Assembly (NCBI GenBank): GCA_049890115.1
Contig: JBMHCC010000009.1
Span: 26,683-90,682, forward strand
DNA length: 64,000 nt
Direction of reading: 5' to 3'
Source: UBA685 sp049890115
GTDB lineage: Bacteria > Pseudomonadota > Alphaproteobacteria > Puniceispirillales > Puniceispirillaceae
Below are positions 1 to 7,973 of this stretch, piece by piece (position 1 is the stretch's first letter; the number at the start of each line of letters is the position of its first letter). Made by a program: the position numbers and the translations under genes. Under the pieces are notes generated by a model that saw nothing but the letters and a program-made list of their open reading frames with translations, did no database searches and was not told the origin of the DNA.

Positions 1-1014
1 TTATTTGAATGGCGGTACGTAGTGTAGACCGCCGTCACGTGACAATGCGTTCTTACCACGGCCAAGACCCAGTGGTGTCAGGTGACGGTCAAAGACTTCA
101 CCATAGTTACCAACCTGAGACAGAATGTTCAGACCCCAATCGCTTGACAGACCAGCTTTTTCAGCACCGATCAGCGGGTCAATACCCAATACGCGGTTGA
201 TTTCTGGGTTGTCATTTACTGAACCAGCTAGTGATGCAGCATTTGCTGTACCAATGCCTAGCTCTTCACCAACAAGCATAACACGCAATGTCCATGCTAC
301 GATGTCTGCCCAGTTATCATCACCTTCACGTACAACAGGGCCTAGTGGCTCTTTTGATACTGTTTCTGGCAGGATAACATGTGCTTCTGGGTTATCAAAT
401 GTCACACGTGTTGCAGCCAAGCCTGAACCGTCTGTTGTGTAAACGTCACAACGACCAGCAAGGTATGATTCGCGTGCTTCTGCGTTTGTTTCGATTGGCA
501 CTGGCTCATATGACATGTTGTTGCCAGCGAAGAATTCAGCCAAGTTCAATTCTGTTGTTGTACCTGTCTGGATACAAACTGATGCACCATCTAGTTCCAA
601 AGCTGAGCTTACGCCCAATGCTGCAGGAACCATAAATGCCTGACCATCATAATAGTTAACGCCGATGAATGTCTGCGCTAGGTCAACGTCACGGCTGAAA
701 GTCCATGTTGTGTTACGTGACAGAATTTCGCCTTCACCTGAAGCCAGCTTTGTAAAGCGTGTCTTACCTGTGGCTGTTACGAATTCAACCTTCTGAGAAT
801 CACCCAGAACAGCTGCTGCAACGGCGCGACAGAAATCAACGTCAAAACCTGTCCAGTTGCCAGCGTCATCTGGGCTAGCAAAGCCTGTCAGGCCTGTGTT
901 AACAATACAATTTAGATGGCCGCGGTCGCGAATATCTTCCAGAGTACCAGCATTTGCTGAAGATGCCGCAACAACACCAGCAAGACCGGCAACTGCGATC
1001 AATAATTTTTTCAT
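1..1014 (-). CDS. aapJ: General L-amino-acid ABC transporter, periplasmic binding protein (AapJ/BztA type)
   Basis: Solute-binding subunit of a broad-specificity amino-acid ABC importer of the Aap/Bzt family, acting in the periplasm. Residues 1-22 form a signal peptide (basic MKKLL, hydrophobic core, cleavage after SANA). The mature protein opens with TLEDIRDRGHLNCIV and ends with GGLHYVPPFK, both typical of this family; the 337-residue length is also normal, so the gene is complete although it abuts the window edge. The start is supported by an AAGGGG ribosome site (1023-1028) 8 bases upstream. The permease and ATPase genes (aapQMP) would lie beyond the left edge; that is an inference from usual gene order. 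Confident on family, less on exact amino-acid range. Confidence 0.93.
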   Translation of the reverse strand: MKKLLIAVAGLAGVVAASSANAGTLEDIRDRGHLNCIVNTGLTGFASPDDAGNWTGFDVDFCRAVAAAVLGDSQKVEFVTATGKTRFTKLASGEGEILSRNTTWTFSRDVDLAQTFIGVNYYDGQAFMVPAALGVSSALELDGASVCIQTGTTTELNLAEFFAGNNMSYEPVPIETNAEARESYLAGRCDVYTTDGSGLAATRVTFDNPEAHVILPETVSKEPLGPVVREGDDNWADIVAWTLRVMLVGEELGIGTANAASLAGSVNDNPEINRVLGIDPLIGAEKAGLSSDWGLNILSQVGNYGEVFDRHLTPLGLGRGKNALSRDGGLHYVPPFK

Positions 1015-1169
1015 AGTTTCATCCCCTTAACTTAGGTCTTTATGGAAATAAATGGTGCGTTATTACACCAGTCCCCCATTGATAAGGTATAGGCATTTTA
1101 TTAAGAATTGTTAAGTATTATTTCTGTAATAGTGTGATATGTTGCCATTTTGTAAATTTGGAGGTGAAA

Positions 1170-2348
1170 TTGGCTAAAAATAAGGCAGATTTGAGACTAA
1201 AAACGATCCTCTCCAGCCTCAGCCTTGCGCCGAAACAAACTGAAGGGTTTGTGAACCCGCCCATTTATCGCGGCTCAACTGTTGTAAGTGAGACATTGGC
1301 TCAGTATCGCGGCGAAGAACCACAGCGCTATGATTATGGACGTGTTGGCACACCATCTTCTGAGGCGTTTGAGCATGCAATTAGCCATCTTTATGGTGCA
1401 GATGACACTGTCACCACCCCATCTGGCCTATCAGCTATTGCGATTGGTTTGATGAGTGTGGTCAAAGCAGGTGACCATATTTTGCTGCCAGATAGCATTT
1501 ATGGCACATCGCGCGCATTTATCACTAAAATGCTGCCAGCTTGGGATGTGGAAATTGAATTTTATCACCCACGTATTAATGAGGCTATCAAAGATCTTAT
1601 TCGGCCAAATACCTCATTACTTTATTTTGAAAGCCCAGGCTCGTTAACCTTTGAGCTTCAAGATATCCCTACCATGACCAAAATCGCCGCAGAGGCTGGC
1701 ATAACAACAATGATTGATAATACTTGGGGAACAGCTCTTCATTATCGTCCTTTTGAGATGGGTGTTGATATCATCATTGAAGCAGCGACGAAATTCATTA
1801 CAGGCCATGCTGATGTCAATTTGGGTGTCATCTGTGCCAAAGGAAGCCATGCCAAAAAACTCCGTCAAACCGTTCGCATGATGGGCATTTGTGCAGGCCC
1901 TGAAGATCTCTATTTAGGATTGCGCGGTTTGCGCACTATGGATTTGCGATTGCAACAATCTGGCAAAACAGGCCTAGCGCTTGCTGAATTTGTTGAACGC
2001 CAGAATTGCGTATCAGAGGTGATGCACCCCGCCTTGCCATCATCACAAGATCACGCCTTATATCAGCGTGATTTTACCGGGTGTTGCGGCTTATTCGGCT
2101 TTGTCATTAAGCCTGAGATAGCCCAAAATGCCATTGATAAAGCAGCATCTGCCCTATCAATTTTTCACATTGGCGCCAGCTGGGGTGGCTATGAAAGCTT
2201 ATTCACCCAAGCTGTGCTGACCAATAGCAAGCGCGCCATTAGTAGCACAATACCTGAGGGCTATCTCATGCGTGTTTATGCTGGCATGGAAGATCAAGAT
2301 GATCTTTTGGATGATTTAGCCGTATTTTTCCGCGCTCTTGGTGGTTGA
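1170..2348 (+). CDS. metC: Cystathionine beta-lyase (PLP-dependent, MetC type)
   Basis: PLP enzyme of the Cys/Met metabolism family that cleaves cystathionine to homocysteine, pyruvate and ammonia in methionine synthesis. The frame is open from a codon at 1134, but I choose the TTG at 1170 because a strong GGAGGT (1160-1165) sits just before it; this gives 392 residues and removes an atypical N-terminus. Visible signatures are YDYGRVGTPS (substrate/PLP region), the aspartate in MIDNTWGT, and the Schiff-base lysine in ATKFITGHAD. The gene is divergent from aapJ. Its 3' end overlaps the convergent helicase gene by 55 bases. Related family members (cystathionine gamma-lyase/synthase) are possible, but the TKFITGHAD context fits beta-lyases best. 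Confidence 0.9.
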   Translation: MAKNKADLRLKTILSSLSLAPKQTEGFVNPPIYRGSTVVSETLAQYRGEEPQRYDYGRVGTPSSEAFEHAISHLYGADDTVTTPSGLSAIAIGLMSVVKAGDHILLPDSIYGTSRAFITKMLPAWDVEIEFYHPRINEAIKDLIRPNTSLLYFESPGSLTFELQDIPTMTKIAAEAGITTMIDNTWGTALHYRPFEMGVDIIIEAATKFITGHADVNLGVICAKGSHAKKLRQTVRMMGICAGPEDLYLGLRGLRTMDLRLQQSGKTGLALAEFVERQNCVSEVMHPALPSSQDHALYQRDFTGCCGLFGFVIKPEIAQNAIDKAASALSIFHIGASWGGYESLFTQAVLTNSKRAISSTIPEGYLMRVYAGMEDQDDLLDDLAVFFRALGG

Positions 2349-4195
2349 GCTGGCCTTTGACGCGACTTTGCACTAGATGCTTTGCGTTTTAGCCTGCCAT
2401 TTCCTGTGCTTTTTGCGCCATTATGGCTTTGCATGCCACGACGCCCCTCTTTTTGTGGTCGCTCAGAACGTGGCTCAAAGCTATCAGATCCGCTAACAGC
2501 TGGCCGTTTGCTATAAGGCTTATCGCCTCGCTTTTTCGATAATGATAATGGCTTGCCGCCGCCATTTTGAGCGTAGCCATCTGTGCGCTTTGGAAAATCA
2601 TCTCGTTTGCGCTGTGTGTTCTTTTCAGAATTATCATAGTTCTTTTTCGCAGGCTTAGCTGATGATTTGTCAAATGGCTTCTTGCCTGATTTGCGCCCAT
2701 CGCGCTTAGAATCCTTGCCACGAAAACCGCCATCATCCTTGCCATAGAATGACTTATCAGAAGATGTATGTTCAAATGTCTCATTGCGCGGCTTATCAGC
2801 GTCTCTGTCATGAAAAGCACGGCCTTTTTGTGGTGCTTTTTTACGTGAATCAAATTGACGCTTTTTAACATCACCTTTTGGACCATCTGATGCCTGCCAG
2901 TCAGATTTGCGGCTATCTGATTTGCGATCTTTGAATTTCCCGCCATCTGATTTGCGGTCTTTGAACTTGCCGCCATCAGGTTTTTTATCAAACGCTTTTT
3001 TGCCAAAATCGCGTTTATCAGATGCTGGTTTACCAGCTGGGCCACCTGCCCCTTTGCCAGCTTGTTTCGGCAAATTAGATTGCGTTGCTGGTAGCTCTAT
3101 ACCCATCAATTTCTGGATCTCACGCAAATAGGCTTTTTCAGAACGGTCAACAAGCGAAATTGCCAACCCTTCTCTGCCAGCGCGGCCTGTTCTGCCAATA
3201 CGATGCACATAGCTTTCAGCGATATTTGGCAGATCATAATTAATCACCAGTGAAACATCATCAATATCAAGCCCGCGACCTGCCAAATCAGTTGCCACCA
3301 TGATTGTGACCTCGCCTGATTTGAACTCTTCCATGATATGGCGTCGTTGCCCGAATGATTTATCACCATGCAGCGACTGAGCAAAATAACCTGCTTTGAT
3401 CAGCTGCACCTGCACTTTATCAGCACCTCTTTTGGTGCGGGTGAAGATAATTACCTTCTGCCAGTTTGTTTCGCTTAACACCGATAATAACTGCATTGGT
3501 TTTTGCGGTTTATCGACATGGATAATTTGTTGTTCAATATCTCTTGCTGGTTCAGATTCTTTACTGACCGCAATCCGTTTCGGGTTTGTTAATAGCTCAT
3601 TTGCCAATTTCTCAATCGGCTTCGGCATTGTTGCTGAGGTCAAAATCGTCTGACGATTATCAGGCACATCAGCCATAATGGTTCGAATAGCTGGCACAAA
3701 CCCCATATCAAGCATCTGATCAGCTTCATCAAGCACCACATAGCTGACATTTGATAAATCTGCGGCACCTGTTTCCATGTGATCCATCAAACGACCTGGC
3801 GTTGCCACAATTAAATTCACACCACGCGCCAAAGAGCGAAGCTGGCCCTCATAACGTGCCCCACCAACAATCAGACAAGATGAAAATTTCATAAATTGCC
3901 CATATTTGCGGGCATTATCGACAATTTGATTGGCTAATTCTCTAGTCGGCGTCAAAATAAGCACATCACATTGGCCTTTTTCAGGTCGGCCTTTTAACGT
4001 GCTAAGAAAGGTCAGTAAGGGCAATAGAAACGCAGCTGTTTTACCTGTCCCTGTCTGCGCAATACCAATCGCATCATGACCAGCCAGCAATTCTGGGATC
4101 ATTTCCGCCTGGATCGGTGATGGTGTTTCATAGCCTAAATGCGCAATGGCGCGCGTCACTGGTTTTGCCAGTCCCAAATCATTAAAATGTGTCAA
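2294..4195 (-). CDS. DEAD-box ATP-dependent RNA helicase with long basic C-terminal tail
   Basis: RNA helicase of the RhlE/DeaD group, acting in RNA remodelling or ribosome assembly. All core motifs are present: Q motif (PSPIQAEMIP), Walker A AQTGTGKT, PTRELA, ATPGR, DEAD (VLDEADQMLDMGF), SAT, ATDLAGRGLD and HRIGRTGRAGR. From about residue 380 the remaining 250 residues are a low-complexity tail rich in Lys, Arg, Gly, Asp and Ser, with a tandem 10-residue repeat, as in RNA-binding tails of this family. No ATG is available; I choose a TTG at 4195 because MTHFNDLGL matches the usual N-terminus, but TTG at 4237 is also open. It lies 61 bases downstream of moaE on the same strand and could be read through from the moa operon. 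The specific paralogue is not assignable. Confidence 0.88.
   Translation of the reverse strand: MTHFNDLGLAKPVTRAIAHLGYETPSPIQAEMIPELLAGHDAIGIAQTGTGKTAAFLLPLLTFLSTLKGRPEKGQCDVLILTPTRELANQIVDNARKYGQFMKFSSCLIVGGARYEGQLRSLARGVNLIVATPGRLMDHMETGAADLSNVSYVVLDEADQMLDMGFVPAIRTIMADVPDNRQTILTSATMPKPIEKLANELLTNPKRIAVSKESEPARDIEQQIIHVDKPQKPMQLLSVLSETNWQKVIIFTRTKRGADKVQVQLIKAGYFAQSLHGDKSFGQRRHIMEEFKSGEVTIMVATDLAGRGLDIDDVSLVINYDLPNIAESYVHRIGRTGRAGREGLAISLVDRSEKAYLREIQKLMGIELPATQSNLPKQAGKGAGGPAGKPASDKRDFGKKAFDKKPDGGKFKDRKSDGGKFKDRKSDSRKSDWQASDGPKGDVKKRQFDSRKKAPQKGRAFHDRDADKPRNETFEHTSSDKSFYGKDDGGFRGKDSKRDGRKSGKKPFDKSSAKPAKKNYDNSEKNTQRKRDDFPKRTDGYAQNGGGKPLSLSKKRGDKPYSKRPAVSGSDSFEPRSERPQKEGRRGMQSHNGAKSTGNGRLKRKASSAKSRQRPAQPPRARKNTAKSSKRSS
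2915..2974. repeat. Two tandem copies of a 30-bp coding repeat in the helicase tail
   Basis: Bases 2915-2944 and 2945-2974 are near-identical direct copies (differences at only a few positions), in frame with the helicase gene. They encode two GGKFKDRKSD units, with degenerate partial units on either side. This is an in-frame expansion of the RNA-binding tail, not a mobile or CRISPR repeat. Confidence 0.8.
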
Positions 4196-4256
4196 AACAC
4201 GAAAATCTTTCAAAAAAACGTTACAATACAAGCACAAGCAGGATTATCGACAACTC

Positions 4257-4703
4257 TTAGCGCCATTTATCCTTGGCCAAATCATCATCGGTACGTGCTG
4301 ATACCCATGATTGACCTTCTTTGGTTTCTTCCGCCTTCCAAAAAGGAGCATCTGTTTTCAAATAATCCATAACGAAATGTGTTGCTTTCAAAGCTGCTTC
4401 GCGATGGGCTGAGGCAGCTGCTACCAGAACGATATTTTCGGTTGGCGCTAATCTGCCAACACGGTGGATAATCCGCAAACCATTTAAGTCAAATTGTGAT
4501 GCGGCTTGCGCTGCGATCACGCCAAGCTGTTGTTCTGTCATTTGCGAATAATGTTCAAGTGTTAATGATATCAGCTCACCAGAGATATCCCTGACTGTGC
4601 CGATAAATACCGCTATGGCACCAACCGTTGCCTGTTTTAAAGCCGTCACCTCATCATCAATGATGAAATCATCTTCTGTGACTTTGATGAAGATATCTGC
4701 CAC
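4257..4703 (-). CDS. moaE: Molybdopterin synthase large (catalytic) subunit
   Basis: Catalytic subunit of the MoaD2-MoaE2 molybdopterin synthase, which inserts two sulfurs carried by MoaD into cyclic pyranopterin monophosphate. At 148 residues it has the normal length. The FIGTVRD region, the HRVGRL/PTENIV stretch and the catalytic-site LKTDAPFWKAE lysines are visible. The start is a GTG at 4703, fixed by a GGAGG site 6 bases upstream inside the end of moaD; the stop of moaD is only 2 bases before it. It is the last moa gene of the leftward operon. Confidence 0.94.
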   Translation of the reverse strand: MADIFIKVTEDDFIIDDEVTALKQATVGAIAVFIGTVRDISGELISLTLEHYSQMTEQQLGVIAAQAASQFDLNGLRIIHRVGRLAPTENIVLVAAASAHREAALKATHFVMDYLKTDAPFWKAEETKEGQSWVSARTDDDLAKDKWR

Positions 4704-4705
4704 AC

Positions 4706-4957
4706 TTAGCCTCCGGTCACTGGCGGGAAAAATGCCACTTCATCATTATCATTTATCACTGCATCATGTTGTGCAAATTCATGATTAACCGCTGCCCTAA
4801 TCACCGCCCTATCTGAAAAAGCCTTTGCGAAATCATCTGAACGTGCTGCTAGGTAATTCATTAAACCCTCTATTGATTGCACATTATCAGGGCATAAGAT
4901 CTCTTCTTGTGCACAGCCTGTGTAATCTTTCAACCAGGCAAAATACCGGATAACCAT
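4706..4957 (-). CDS. moaD: Molybdopterin synthase small subunit (sulfur carrier)
   Basis: Ubiquitin-fold sulfur carrier of molybdopterin synthase. The 83-residue protein ends in PPVTGG, the Gly-Gly tail that is adenylated and thiocarboxylated by MoeB-type enzymes and then inserted into MoaE. It begins MVIRYFAWL, typical of the family. Nine bases separate it from moeA upstream and two from moaE downstream, so co-translation is likely. The MoeB-type activating enzyme is not in this window. Confidence 0.95.
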   Translation of the reverse strand: MVIRYFAWLKDYTGCAQEEILCPDNVQSIEGLMNYLAARSDDFAKAFSDRAVIRAAVNHEFAQHDAVINDNDEVAFFPPVTGG

Positions 4958-4966
4958 AATAGCGCC

Positions 4967-6196
4967 TTATCGAAAAGGAATAAAAGATAGCTTCATATTA
5001 GGGGTAATTTCACCTGCCTCAAAAGGCAGTTCAGCCAACCCATCTGCGCCAGTCAAAGATGACAAAACGCCTGCCCCTTTGCGACCATGCGGCACAATGA
5101 CAGTCTCGCCCTGATTTGTCAAAGCAAGTTTTACCCGCACAAATTCAGCGCGTTCATTTTCTGCCTTTTTATGGCTGATATCAGCTGGCAGTATTATGGT
5201 GCGTAACAGGGGAAAAACACCACTTGCCAATTTTTGCATAACTGGCGCGATAAACAGCAAAAAACAAACATAAACAGCCACAGGATTACCAGGCAGGCAA
5301 ATAACAGGCTTATTATTAATTTTAGCACCACATACAGGTCTGCCAGGTTTTATCGCAACCTGCCTAAATAATATGTCAGCCTTGTTCGCTTGCAACGCTG
5401 CTAGTGAGTGATCTTCATCACCATCTGCTGCTCCGCCTGATGTGATAACCATATCACAGTCACGAACCGCCTCTGCCAATGTGGCTGATAGATGTGCTTT
5501 ATCATCAGGGACAATGCCATAATCTATTGGCTGATGCCCTGCCTGATGTACCAATGATTGTAAAAGAGGCCGATTGGAATCATAAATCTGCCCAAATGCC
5601 TTTTCACCTGCGCTCACCCCTGCTTCGACAAGCTCATCACCAGTGGATATGATGGCAATACGCAAAGGCTGCATGACGGCAATATCGGTTAGACCTGCTG
5701 CTGCAAGCTGTGCCAAATGCGATGGCGCGATGATTGTACCTTTGGCGATGATTTCCTCATCCAATGCCAGATTTTCACCAGCTGGACGAGCATTTTTGCC
5801 AGCTGTCATTGCCTTTGAAAATACCACTTTTTCATCAGTTACGTGGCAAAATTCCTGCATCATCACAGCATCAAATTCATCAGGCAAAATAGCACCTGTA
5901 AAGATGCGCAAGGCATCAAAATCACCAATTTTGCCAGTAAAGGGATGACCTGCTTTAGCTTCGCCAATGATGGTAAAAGGATGGTCAGGATTAGCCTGTA
6001 ATATCGCCGATTTCACAGCGTAACCATCTACCGCTGCATTTGTTGTTTCTGGCAGATTTAGGGGGCTTTTGACTGTCTCTGCTGCGACCATACCAGCGGC
6101 TGTTTCAGCTGGCACAACCACAATCTTGGCCATTTGGTCAAAAGCCGCATCAAGCAAGGCTCGTGCTGCCTCATATCGTATCGCTGGCGCCATCAT
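4967..6196 (-). CDS. moeA: Molybdopterin molybdenumtransferase
   Basis: Inserts molybdate into adenylylated molybdopterin to form molybdenum cofactor. The 409-residue protein shows the MoeA domain series: N-terminal domains with NAAVDGYAV, then the MPT-binding domain with IISTGDELVEAG, YDSNRPLL, TSGGAADGDED (a variant of the usual TTGGVSxGDxD), IKPGRPV and LPGNPVA, then the C-terminal beta-barrel domain. Two adjacent ATG codons start the gene; the first (6196) overlaps the mobB stop by 4 bases, and a GAGG site lies 7 bases upstream within mobB. The close coupling to mobB suggests coordinated translation. Confidence 0.95.
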   Translation of the reverse strand: MMAPAIRYEAARALLDAAFDQMAKIVVVPAETAAGMVAAETVKSPLNLPETTNAAVDGYAVKSAILQANPDHPFTIIGEAKAGHPFTGKIGDFDALRIFTGAILPDEFDAVMMQEFCHVTDEKVVFSKAMTAGKNARPAGENLALDEEIIAKGTIIAPSHLAQLAAAGLTDIAVMQPLRIAIISTGDELVEAGVSAGEKAFGQIYDSNRPLLQSLVHQAGHQPIDYGIVPDDKAHLSATLAEAVRDCDMVITSGGAADGDEDHSLAALQANKADILFRQVAIKPGRPVCGAKINNKPVICLPGNPVAVYVCFLLFIAPVMQKLASGVFPLLRTIILPADISHKKAENERAEFVRVKLALTNQGETVIVPHGRKGAGVLSSLTGADGLAELPFEAGEITPNMKLSFIPFR

Positions 6197-6783
6197 AATG
6201 ACACCTCATCACTATGCTGGTCATCACTATGCTGGTCGTCACTATGCTGGTTGTCACTATGTTGGTTGTCACTATGTTGGTCATCAGCAAGCTGGCATAA
6301 AAAGGCAAAAATACCCGCAATATCATCACGCTGAAATGCTGCTATTGGATAATCTGCGCCTAATTCGGGAACCACGATGGCTTTGATATTATCATCAATT
6401 TCATATAAAGGCGGATGACCGAGAGCGGGATTAAACACCTCAATTTTGCAAATCGCTTCTGATTTAAACCCTTCAACCAACACCCAATCACAGCTATCAA
6501 GCTCTGCTAGACAGTAAGCCAATGTCGGCTGAAATGGCGTCTTTTTTTCAGTGAATTTCGCCATGCGATTGGCGCTGGCAATCACGACCTGCCCTGCCCC
6601 TGCTTTGCGATGACGAAAGCTATCTTTGCCTTCGATATCAGCTTCAAAATTATGATGAGCATGTTTTACAGTAGAAATTGAAATATTATGAATAACAGAT
6701 TGTTTTATAATCTTTTCTGCTAGGGTTGTTTTTCCAGCACCAGACCAGGCAGCAAGACCAAAAGTAAATAAACGCTGTGTCAT
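6193..6783 (-). CDS. mobB: Molybdopterin-guanine dinucleotide biosynthesis adaptor protein MobB with repeat tail
   Basis: P-loop GTP-binding adaptor that assists formation of the guanine-dinucleotide form of molybdenum cofactor. Residues 8-20 carry the Walker A GLAAWSGAGKTTL; DWVLVEGFK and the KIEVFNP stretch are also family-typical. The core ends near residue 167. It is followed by an unusual tail made of five QHSD(N/D) pentapeptides, encoded by a 15-bp tandem repeat, which carries the gene to 196 residues. The tail is acidic and histidine-spaced, so metal binding is possible but unproven. It starts 11 bases after moaA and overlaps moeA by 4 bases. Confidence 0.92.
   Translation of the reverse strand: MTQRLFTFGLAAWSGAGKTTLAEKIIKQSVIHNISISTVKHAHHNFEADIEGKDSFRHRKAGAGQVVIASANRMAKFTEKKTPFQPTLAYCLAELDSCDWVLVEGFKSEAICKIEVFNPALGHPPLYEIDDNIKAIVVPELGADYPIAAFQRDDIAGIFAFLCQLADDQHSDNQHSDNQHSDDQHSDDQHSDEVSL
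6206..6295. repeat. 15-bp tandem repeat (five near-perfect units plus one degenerate) in mobB
   Basis: Units at 6206, 6221, 6236, 6251 and 6266 each read TCATCACTATGCTGG with 0-3 substitutions; a sixth at 6281 is decayed. The period of 15 preserves the reading frame and encodes QHSD(N/D) repeats at the MobB C-terminus. Copy number at such minisatellites often varies between strains. Confidence 0.93.
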
Positions 6784-6794
6784 AAAAAACCCAA

Positions 6795-7811
6795 TTATCC
6801 GCCTGTAACATTCATGTGACGCGCCACAGCAGGGTCTGATTTCTGTCTGCTAATCTCAAAATCATGACCTTTTGGCTTGCGTGCAATAGCATCAATGATA
6901 GCGGTACGTAATGCCTGTGTGCCGCCATTGCGCAATGCCTGTGCCAGATTAGCATTATCATCCTGACCAAGACACATATAGAGCTCTCCGGTACATGTCA
7001 TTCTAATGCGGTTGCAGCTTTCGCAAAAATTATGTGTCAGCGGCGTGATCAGCCCAAGCCTGCCACCTGTTTCACGAATATCGAAATAACGTGCTGGACC
7101 AGCTGTTCGATAGGCACTTGGCACAAGCGTAAACTCAGTTTCAATCAGCGAACGCACCTTTGTAAGTGGCAAATATTGATCAAGCCTGTTTTCAGAGCCA
7201 ATATCCCCCATTGGCATCACTTCAATGATGGTCAGATCAAAGCCTTCATCACCACACCAACGCACCATATCGCAAAATTCGCCATCATTGACACCTTGCA
7301 AGGCGACCATATTTATTTTCAATGCCAAACCAGCTTTTTTAGCGGCCTGCAAGCCCTCCATCACCTTGGATAGATCGCCCCATCTGGTGATTTTCCGAAA
7401 CGCATCTTCATTCAGACTGTCAAGTGAGATATTGAGGCGGCGAACACCTGCTTCATAGAGGTCATCTGCCATTTTTGCTAGCTGACTGCCATTGGTTGTC
7501 AAAGTGACCTCATCAAGCCTGCCATCTTTCACTGCCTGCCCCAGCTTTGTGATAAGCTGCATGATGTTTCGCCTGACCAGCGGCTCACCACCTGTTAATC
7601 TGATCTTACGGGTGCCAAGAGACATAAACACATTTGTGATTTCTGCTAGCTCTTCAAGCGTTAGCAGCTCTGCTTTCGGCAAAAAGGTCATTTCTTCTGC
7701 CATGCAATAGACGCATCTGAAATCACATCTATCTGTGACCGACAAGCGCACATAATCAACCACACGCCCATAGGGGTCGATAAGCTGGTTTTCTGGCAGA
7801 TTGCTGGTCAT
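6795..7811 (-). CDS. moaA: GTP 3',8-cyclase (radical SAM), first step of molybdenum cofactor synthesis
   Basis: Radical-SAM enzyme converting GTP to 3',8-cyclo-7,8-dihydro-GTP. The N-terminal 4Fe-4S/SAM motif is CDFRCVYC (CxxxCxxC), followed by LTGGEPLVR. The C-terminal cluster that binds GTP is FCESCNRIR plus a third cysteine in LYMCLGQ. The protein ends in the Gly-Gly dipeptide needed for activity in this family. Its 338 residues are a normal length. The ATG at 7811 has an AGGA site about 9 bases upstream. It is the first gene of the leftward moaA-mobB-moeA-moaD-moaE operon. The partner cyclase moaC is not present in the window. Confidence 0.96.
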   Translation of the reverse strand: MTSNLPENQLIDPYGRVVDYVRLSVTDRCDFRCVYCMAEEMTFLPKAELLTLEELAEITNVFMSLGTRKIRLTGGEPLVRRNIMQLITKLGQAVKDGRLDEVTLTTNGSQLAKMADDLYEAGVRRLNISLDSLNEDAFRKITRWGDLSKVMEGLQAAKKAGLALKINMVALQGVNDGEFCDMVRWCGDEGFDLTIIEVMPMGDIGSENRLDQYLPLTKVRSLIETEFTLVPSAYRTAGPARYFDIRETGGRLGLITPLTHNFCESCNRIRMTCTGELYMCLGQDDNANLAQALRNGGTQALRTAIIDAIARKPKGHDFEISRQKSDPAVARHMNVTGG

Positions 7812-7838
7812 AGCTTGCTTTTCCTACAGAATGAAATT

Positions 7839-7855
7839 TTGTTGCAAAACAACAA
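7839..7855. promoter_or_regulatory. Small perfect inverted repeat between moaA and tupA
   Basis: TTGTTG (7839-7844) and CAACAA (7850-7855) flank a 5-base spacer, about 28 bases upstream of the moaA start and in the region shared with divergent tupA. It could be an operator for a metal-responsive regulator. It does not match the ModE palindrome that I know, so only the symmetry is claimed. Confidence 0.3.
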
Positions 7856-7869
7856 GGTTACAGATTTGC

Positions 7870-7898
7870 TTGTCAGATGAGGTATGATACTGAATAAA
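7870..7898 (+). promoter_or_regulatory. Possible sigma70 promoter for tupA
   Basis: TTGTCA (7870-7875) and AATAAA (7893-7898) are separated by 17 bases and lie about 75 bases upstream of the tupA start. The -10 match is only four of six, so this is tentative. Confidence 0.3.
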
Positions 7899-7973
7899 AG
7901 CAAAATATGGAAGGTCTTTCACAAGCTATAAAGCGGGTTTCGTGATAAGGCTTACCGCAGACAAGATGCATAA

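Noticed and set aside
2389..3045. 218-residue open frame on the minus strand
   Set aside because: It lies inside the helicase gene in another frame of the same strand; its His/Lys/Met-rich low-complexity sequence is a by-product of the repetitive tail.
6206..6295. CRISPR-like short repeats
   Set aside because: Units are 15 bp, directly tandem without spacers, and in frame with mobB, so they form a coding minisatellite.
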